From the NCBI RefSeq assembly GCF_964355755.1, contig NC_092670.1:25655795-25719794 (forward strand): a stretch of 64,000 nucleotides of DNA, in the 5' to 3' direction. Numbering within the stretch: position 1 is the stretch's first letter; every line of letters begins with the position of its first letter. Both the position numbers and the translations under genes were made by a program. This document shows, piece by piece, positions 49,601 to 58,600 of the stretch. The DNA is from Antedon mediterranea (Eukaryota; Echinodermata; Crinoidea; Comatulida; Antedonidae). The notes under the pieces were generated by a model. It ran no database searches. It was not told the origin of the DNA and saw only the letters and a program-made list of their open reading frames with translations.

Positions 49601-52600
49601 CGACCCATTGCAAAACAGTATTCCATCTTTAACCTCTAGATGAACCATGGAAAACATTGAGAAAGCTGTTTTATCGCCATTCGTCTTGATAACGTCATTG
49701 CTTTCCGTTAAGGTGTCGGCAGGGCCTGTCACAGACGCCAGCGTTGAGGTTATTAACGAGGAATGTTGTGACGTAAAATACTCTCCTTTTTAGAATAAAA
49801 AATAATTGTCATGGATAGGTTATTCTAAACAATTTACTAACTTTGACGTTACATACAGAGATTATCAAGGTGCTTGTTTGCGTTGCAATTTTGTAAAATT
49901 ACAAGGTCACATTTCACAAGAGTATGGGTCTAACTATTTAAAAGGTACAATGTTCTAGTACTTGCAAGGATTTAATCTCACTACAACGGTCAGTTTTACA
50001 ACTTACTGCACAAGGACACGTTTTCGCAGCCAGAGTAGAAATCTTGGTCAATAACAATTATATCATAGAATTCTAATCTTGATGTCAGACGAATCCATGA
50101 ACAGTCACAATGACCGCTGTTTGCCCCTATTGATCTATGAGTAAATCAGTTATTTATCATTATTAGCGTTATGTACGCCATTATTATTACTGCATGCTGC
50201 TAAGGGGTTGGAATTATAGTTTAATGCAATTGCATATTGCATTCTAGTTGAATCTTATCGGAATTACATTAATGTTCTAATGAATCTAATTGATATGAAA
50301 GCCAATTTCAACTTACACTCTTTTCAAATTGGGTAGAGTCTCAACTGTATCTCCTTCAATATACCGAATCCTGTTATTGTGTATATATCTAGTATTATTA
50401 AATATCAATAAATAATTTTACTTAGAAAAAGTAAATTAAAAACGTATTTTACAGGTGCTTCCGTCCGTCGCGCTCCTGAAAATAAAATCGAACCTCAATG
50501 TTTCGTTTTCACAACGCTCAACATGGCTATGCGTCAATCGATATTGCGTTCGTATCCGGACACCTACCCCCTGGACAATTACCACCCGGACAAATACCAA
50601 ATGAATAACAACCCCCCAACCCCCCAACCCCCCATAGGACAACTACCACCTGGACAACTACCCCATAGGACAACTACCCCCTAGGGCAATTTTCCCCTAG
50701 GACAATGACCCCCTATGACAATTACCTCATACGACAACCACCTCATACGACAACCCCTAGGACAACTACCCTCTAGGATGTTACCCCTAGAAAAATTACT
50801 TCACTACTATATATATATAGGATAACTATAATTTTCATATGACGTGATATCATTTTATGTTAATTTTTTCGCCTTTTCAAGCTAAAGCTATTTGTACAAA
50901 CTCTGTCCAATCTTAAGCGTAAAAAGTCCTTTTATACTAGCAACTACTGGAAACAATTGTATCCTATCTTTTACTTGTTCAACACATTTCGAATATTTTA
51001 CTCTGTTTAAGGTATGTACGATAACGCTCCAAATTAACTTTAACAATAATAAAATCTTTAGAAATAAAAAGGGTGGAATTGAAATGTTGTTCTTTGTATG
51101 GATTTTACAATAGTTTACTGTTAAGTCCAGTAATTTGAATAGCCCAGCAGCCAAATGCATATTTCTTCCATTTTTAATGGATTCTCGATACCATCAGAAT
51201 GAAGAATATTTTTACAGGACGGCTGTCACCATTGACCAATTTGTATAATTAGCAAAAACAAAATGGCCGCTATTTTCATACAAACATGCATCTCTGGAAT
51301 ATTATATATAATATAGACCTATACCTTGGGAACAATTTGCACCTAGTTTTAATTCTCTCCGACTGGTCAATTTTACAAACAAAATTAATTTGATACCAAA
51401 ATTAACTCAATTAATGTCTAGAAATTCCTCAGATATAGCATGTTTGTATGAAAATAGCGTCCATTTTGTTTATGCTAATTACGAAAATTATATATACTAG
51501 AAAGTGTAGACGATGTTTCTCGGAATGATAATGACTCGGATAAAAAGGTTTTAGAAGGACATTCTGGCTTGGACGTTTTCGGTTGGTTACCGTTATTGAA
51601 ATGCTTGATATTCCTAAAACTAAACCTACTGTCTTAGATGATTAATAGCGTTTTACGTATAGGCCCTAATGTTTATTGTTTGGTAGGGCCCTTATAGTGT
51701 GGATGTGGGGAGGCGGAGTTAATTTGAGGGAGGTGCTTATTCGAGGGATACGTTATTTTTTTTAGTTTTAATAATATGGTACATTTACAAATAAAATCCT
51801 TTAGTAGATATAAAAAGTGGTAAAAAAGAATAACAAATGCTTGGTAAATTGTAGATAACAGTCTGATGAAATCTACTAAAAATAGTATAATTGTATAAAA
51901 ATGGGGTTTCCGGTCAATTTTACAAAAAAAAAGCTGTTAGAGCTAATATAAACATATGCATTGTGAACAATTTGATACAAAAATTAACTCAATTAATGTC
52001 TAGAAATTCCTGAGATATAGCATGTTTGGATAAAATAGCGGCCATTTTGTTTATCCTCAACAGTGCTGATCGACAGTAAAAAAATCGAGAATCAAAATCT
52101 ATAAAAAACTATAGAAAACGTTGCAAGGTTATTGGCTGCCGGACTAGAATATTGGTTTGGCTGTAAACACTTAAAGGGACTTTACAATGAATGTTAGTGA
52201 TTGGAAATCTGACAACCCCATGGAAGGATGGTCGGAGAACGTTGAACGAACCCGACGAACGGAATGATTCCGCTGTATATCGTGAGGTGTAGTAGTCTAT
52301 GGGTGGTTGTCATAGGGGTAGTTGTCCTTGGGGGATAGTTGTCCTAGAAGATAGTTGTCATGTCCAGGAGGGTAGTTGTCCTAGGCCCCAAACAGGAACG
52401 CCTATGGCCTGACACTTAAACAATGTGTATTTGTGTTCGTATCAAGTACTGAAAGTAAATTAGTGTACTTGTTTATAATTATACTACAGTACTACATTAT
52501 TTAAGTGCGATTAGCCCTCTCATGCCACGTTCTATTTTAATGTTGGTTAGTGTCGATTTAATAAAATATATAATTATTTAAAACTCTTTGACATCGCAAT

Positions 52601-55600
52601 AATAAATACAAGTTTTTTTTTTATTTAAATTATTTTGTATTATTTTAGACTACAGAATTTAATTTTTCTCAAATCTTGACTATATTTTGTAAAAAACTAG
52701 TGCGTTGTTGTTGTTCGTTCACTTACTCAGATCAAATACTTACAATGTCTTTAGTTCGTTTAAACCAAGAAATGCGTCATTCATCAATACTTTCAAATAG
52801 TTGTGCGACAAATTTCTGAAAGTAATTGTATACATTTTTAATAATTGTTACGTTCCGCAATACAACTTGGGTGGTTTATCTGGAAAAACCTTTGTTTAAA
52901 CGCAATGAAATCATATCTGTTAATCTTATTCACTGAGAGTTGTAGGCATAAACCTCTTCTCCTTAACAAACGATTTAATTGTAATTAATTTATATTCTAT
53001 CTTTCTAATCTACGCATAAAATATTGTAGCATTGAAAAAGAGTATACTTCTTTACATCCAAATTAATCAATCATACTCATCAAACTCATTAGACACAGTT
53101 TAGAAAAATGCCTAGGCCTACTTTTTTAATCTACTCTGTTACTCACAATGTTGTTAATTGAGTCATTTGTTGAAATATACCTCCAAAAATACTTTTTATG
53201 TTGTTGTATGACAGATTTCTGAAACCAAGTAAATGAATGACGAGAACAAATTGCTATTAAAGCGTATAATTAAACTAGGAAATCAGGAAGAAGATTCTAT
53301 ATCATGTATCTTTATTTGTGACTGAAAGGCTGAATTGCTACAATAAAATTACAATATTAAATATAAAAATGACATCAAAAGTTAAAATTTATGTATAAGA
53401 AGACCATCGAAAATTACAACATTAAAAATACAATATAATAATATAAAACTGACATCAAATTTAAACATAAAAATAATAATAGATAATTGATATAAAAAAA
53501 ACTATGTATAAGGGAAGTCCCTGCTACGTATATAAAATGAAATGAGAATACAGAAAACAATTGTATAAACCGGCGTTAAATCTGGATAGAAAAAATACAT
53601 GACCTAGAAAGTAAGGGTAAGGATATGTCATACTTACAAAAATCTTAAATTAACAAGGCCATCAAAAACATTGTCTTGAAAGAATTCTATTCCATTGTTA
53701 CTAATGTTGCTGAAAAGATAGAAAAGCCAATCAGCATTCGTTACTGCTAACGACTAGCTACGACTTATACAATTCTATTTGTTATTAAAATCTAACTTGT
53801 TAAAATGAATAATTTCATACAAACTAGCCGATTCCATCGACACAATCATTCAGTGCAACCATCATGTAAACTATATTATTTTTGATCACCATTGTTTCAA
53901 TGTTTTTTACAAATACTGTAAACACACATTGACCTATTGGAAATATAGAGGCATCCCAACACCTTTACCAATTATCGGAAATGGATTATATGATTTTTTA
54001 GAAACGAATTTCATCAAAGCTAAAATATGGATCGATCGTTGGTATACATAATAGACGAGAACCGCAGTCGATGATTTGGAAACACTACAACATAAATACT
54101 TTATTAACATTCATGATCATACAGTATAATGTTGAGAATTTCAAACCATTAAATAAAGGAATGATTCAGTTGAAAGGACAGGAATGGAAGGATGTTCGTA
54201 AATAAACGTTCAGTAAGTAAACTGAAGTTAATGTTACACACAAAAAAATACAAGAAACCATCAGAAAGAGTAGAAGTAAAAAAAAAGAAGTAGGCCTAAA
54301 CGTTAAAGAACTGTATGGTTATGTGTTTGATGATAGATATTGTAGTTACATCTGTAGATATAGATGCTATGGACACTCCAGAGTGCCTCTTCATTAAACA
54401 CATAAAAACGTTTCTAAAATTCGGGCGTATTTCCAACATGAAGTCTTCCGTTGAGTTCTATGTGTTCGCGTGTTTTTTTTAAAGCACCAGTACATTTTTT
54501 GTTAACGTCTCGGAACAAATTATTGCAACAAGAAAAGTAAACCCTAATATAGAGAAAGAAACACATCACAATGAACAAAGAATCATAGTAACAACTGCTA
54601 ATTCAATTCAATCCAATGCAATGAATTCGGGCAGGTTATTCTGAGGTCCGGTTTTGAAATTGCATTTGAGTCTATATGATTTCATATAAGAATAATACAA
54701 TAATAATGTTAGGTTTACGCGGTACACCAGTAGTTTATAAAAAATGAAATAAACCAAGAATTAAGAATGTTTTAAAGATAATTTTTGCGCATGAGTACGT
54801 AAACATTAATTTAACGCTATTTCCCAAAATTCAAGTTCCACCCACTTTGTAAACAAATTATTCTGCGATGCGTAAGTATTACGCAAAATCTTAGTAAGGA
54901 GCTTTTATTCGAGCACGTAAACGTTTACTTTAATGGATGACGTCAACATTCTACTGATTTGCATAGTAGTTCAGCAAACAGTTGCGTTAACGGGAACGCA
55001 AAGCGCTCGCATAATTAATTACATATTGCAATGAACAATTTTTAATAAAAATCAAAAATGTTTGATTTGGACTAATTTAAAGATGTATTGTCCCTTGAAA
55101 CACAAAAAAAGAAGGTCAAAATATTCTAAATTTAAATTGGCCATATCAAAGTAATATTAAAGTTATTCACCTTGAGTCGAAAATTCGAGCCAAAAACAAC
55201 AATTTTACGTAATTAACAGCTAAATTAATTTGATTACATTTCGTCTGGATAATCGTCCCGAGCGAAAGTAAACAAATATTTCAAACCATGAGTATACATT
55301 ATGCATGATGCTAATTAGGATTGTTTACAACTCGTCACAGATGAGAAGGTGTTGTTACACAGATCGCGAGGAAGTTTTATGATTATGCATACAGAGTAGC
55401 CAAATAAGCGCGTTTCATTATGAGATATGTTTTGATAGAAAACTTTGACTGGAAGTCAAAGTTATTTTTTGATCCAAAAAACGTCTGTATTTCAGTTAAA
55501 TTATTTTTATTTCGACTCATTTTTGGTGAAAATTAATAATAAGATACTTCAAAATGACTCATTTTTTTTTTTTTTTTTTTTTTTTTTTGGAATTTGACAA

Positions 55601-58600
55601 AGGGACAATACATATTTAAACAAACGCAATTTGTGTTTTGTATGTATTAGGGTTGAGGGATGAGGAAGAGGATGGGTGCAATGAGGAACGATTTCTAAAT
55701 ATATTCTTTATCCAATCAGTAACAAAATATTTTTTCATGTTTTATAGGCCTACAAATAATATACCAATAATACAGTAGAACATTTGTGATTTAATACGTT
55801 GTGTTAAAACTTTCACGGTCATAGTCAATTGATAAAGTAAAGTATAGAACGCCTCCTCTGCCTTCTATCATGCAGTACACACCAATCGTCATGCAGTACA
55901 CACCAATCGTCATGCAGTACACACCGATGGTCATGCAGTACACACCAATCGTCATGCAGTCACCAATCGTCATGCATTGCACACCAAACGTCATGCAGTA
56001 CACACCAATTGTCATGCAGTACACACCAATCATCATGCAGTACACACCAAACATCATGCAGCACACACCAATGGTCATGTATTCGTGCATGCAGTACACA
56101 CCAATGGTCATGCAGTACACACCAATCGTCATTCAGTACACACCAAACATCATGCAGTACACACCAATGGTCATGCAGTCGTGCATGCAGTACACACCAC
56201 CAATGGTCATGCAGTACACACCAAAATATTGCGTAATTTATACTGCCACCTATCGACAAAATCGAATATCACGTGACGTTTATTAGACGGCTGAGTAAAA
56301 CTAAGGACATCGACTTTTCTTTATCTTTTATGCTTGACATACTGTACTTATTTTAACCGCTACACATCTCTGTAAATGCTCTGTTTTTTAGTCGCGTGGA
56401 AGCGACTCTATAGTTCACTATGTCGGTCGGTCGGTCTGTCTGTCTGTCTGTCGGTCTGTCTGTCGGTCTGTCTGTCTGTCGGTCCGGTATCACTATGCGT
56501 TTTATCGCTTTCTGACCTTATCTTGATATCAGTTTAATCTAGCTAGGTCAATTTTTCACAGTATATTCCTTATGGCCAGGAATCAATGTGGTTATGTTTT
56601 CACGGTGCGCAATAAAAAATTACGCGGTCTACGCACGATTTAACGAAATCACGTTTGTAATCATATCTTCACAACCATGAATCACAATTAAATAAAATTT
56701 GGTACTCATAAATTTCAGGGCATAAATCATCATATGGCAATACAATTACGTGCGTAGCGCATGTAACGCATGCGTACGCGCGCTTAACATTTTCAAAATT
56801 TATTTTCGATGAAATAAGAGTACATTTCAGGCAATTTTAAGCGTTTACAAAATTGCCATGAGTGCGCATATTTTTGCGCGCGCACTGCGCGTTAAATGTT
56901 ATTGCGCACTCTTTTTGCCCGATTTCTGTTTTCTTGACTTACTTTTCAACTCGAAATTACGTTATACGAGCACGTCGAAAGTGACAGGCTACGCACGTGT
57001 AAATTAAAAAAAAATAAATGTTTTTAAACATTTCAACATTTTTAAACATGTTCAGTAATTTCGGTCAGTATAGTTCACTATGTCGGTCGGTCGGTCTCTC
57101 TGTCTGTCTGTCTGTCTGTCAGTCTGTCGGTCTGTCTGTCGGTCTGTTGGTCTGTCTGTCGGTCCGGTATCACTATGCATTGTAGCACGCGACTTAATGG
57201 CTGTTGGCCTTGTTATATATACAATTAATTTATTATGCGAGACACCGGCGCGGCTGGGAGGCCATTGCAATTATTGAATTCCATAAAAGAAGTTTAAATA
57301 GTCTTAGTTTTACAGCCGTCTAATAAACGTCACGTGATATTCAATTTTGTCGATAGGTGGCGGTATAAATTACGCAATATTTCACTGCATGACGATTGGT
57401 GTGTACAGCATGACGATTGGTGTGTACTGCATGACGATATGTGTGTACTGCATGACCATTGGTGTGCACTGCATGACGATTGGTGTGTACTGCATGACGA
57501 TTGGTATGTACTGCATGATGTTTGGTGTGTACTGCATGACGATTGGTGTGTACTGCATGACGATTGGTGTGTAGCCTACTACATGATGCTTGGTGTGTAC
57601 TGCATGACGATTGGTGTGTACTGCATGATGTTTGGTGTGTACTGCCTGACGATTGGTGTGTACTGCATGACGATTGGTGTGTACTGCATGACGATTGGTG
57701 TGTACTGCATGATAAATATGAACTGAAGGCACAGGAGGCGTTCCATAGTACACACCAATCGTCATGGAGTACACACCAATCGTCATGCATTTACATTTAT
57801 TCCACATTTATTTAGTCATCAATTACAGTACATCATAATTACAGTACAACTGAGAACAGGGATCCTGCATAAAAAAGCTGTAGCTTCGTTTTTTTGTAGG
57901 ACCCTTTTACATAAGAACAAGTATATAGAACTTAAATAAACAAAGGTGTTGTTAATCAGCATATAGTGATAAAAAGTATTTTTTAACCTGTTTTTTTATA
58001 CATTTATTTTGTTTCTTTAAGATAACTGGTTTATTACCACCATTACAAGTGAATTCTTTCCACAATTTTGGTCCATATATGTGTATAAACTGTTGACTGC
58101 AAGTTAGTCTTGTGAAGGGAATTTTGAATTCAGTTTCTGTTCTGAGGTTATGAGTAGGCCTAATACTGTAACAGTAATTAAAAATATTTAAAATGTGATG
58201 TGGTAATTCATTGAATTTTACGTTTGCCATAAATCCTATGACGTTTACTTTGTAAATATCATAAACGTTTAATATTTTTAGTTTCTTAAACAGTGGCTCT
58301 GAGGCTTGTCTGGATTTAGAGAAGGTAATGCATTTTACAGCTCTCTTTTGGAGTTTTAGTATTACTTCTAACGTGCTCTTGTATGTATTTCCCCATATTA
58401 AGTTACCATACTGAAGGTGAGGTAATACTAAGGTGTTATAAAGACTAATACGGACTTTATGAGGAAAGAATTCTCTTACTTTTAAAAGTATACCAATTGC
58501 CCTAGACATTTTTTTCCTAATAAGCTGTATGTGATGTTTCCAGTTAAGATTTTCGTTTAAAATTACACCTAGAAATGTCACATTTTCTTTTCTATGTAAT

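Noticed and set aside
55870-57815. Long open frames of up to 149 codons in several frames on both strands
   Set aside because: They arise because the 21-bp unit is a multiple of three and lacks stops; the translations are simple repeats in every frame.
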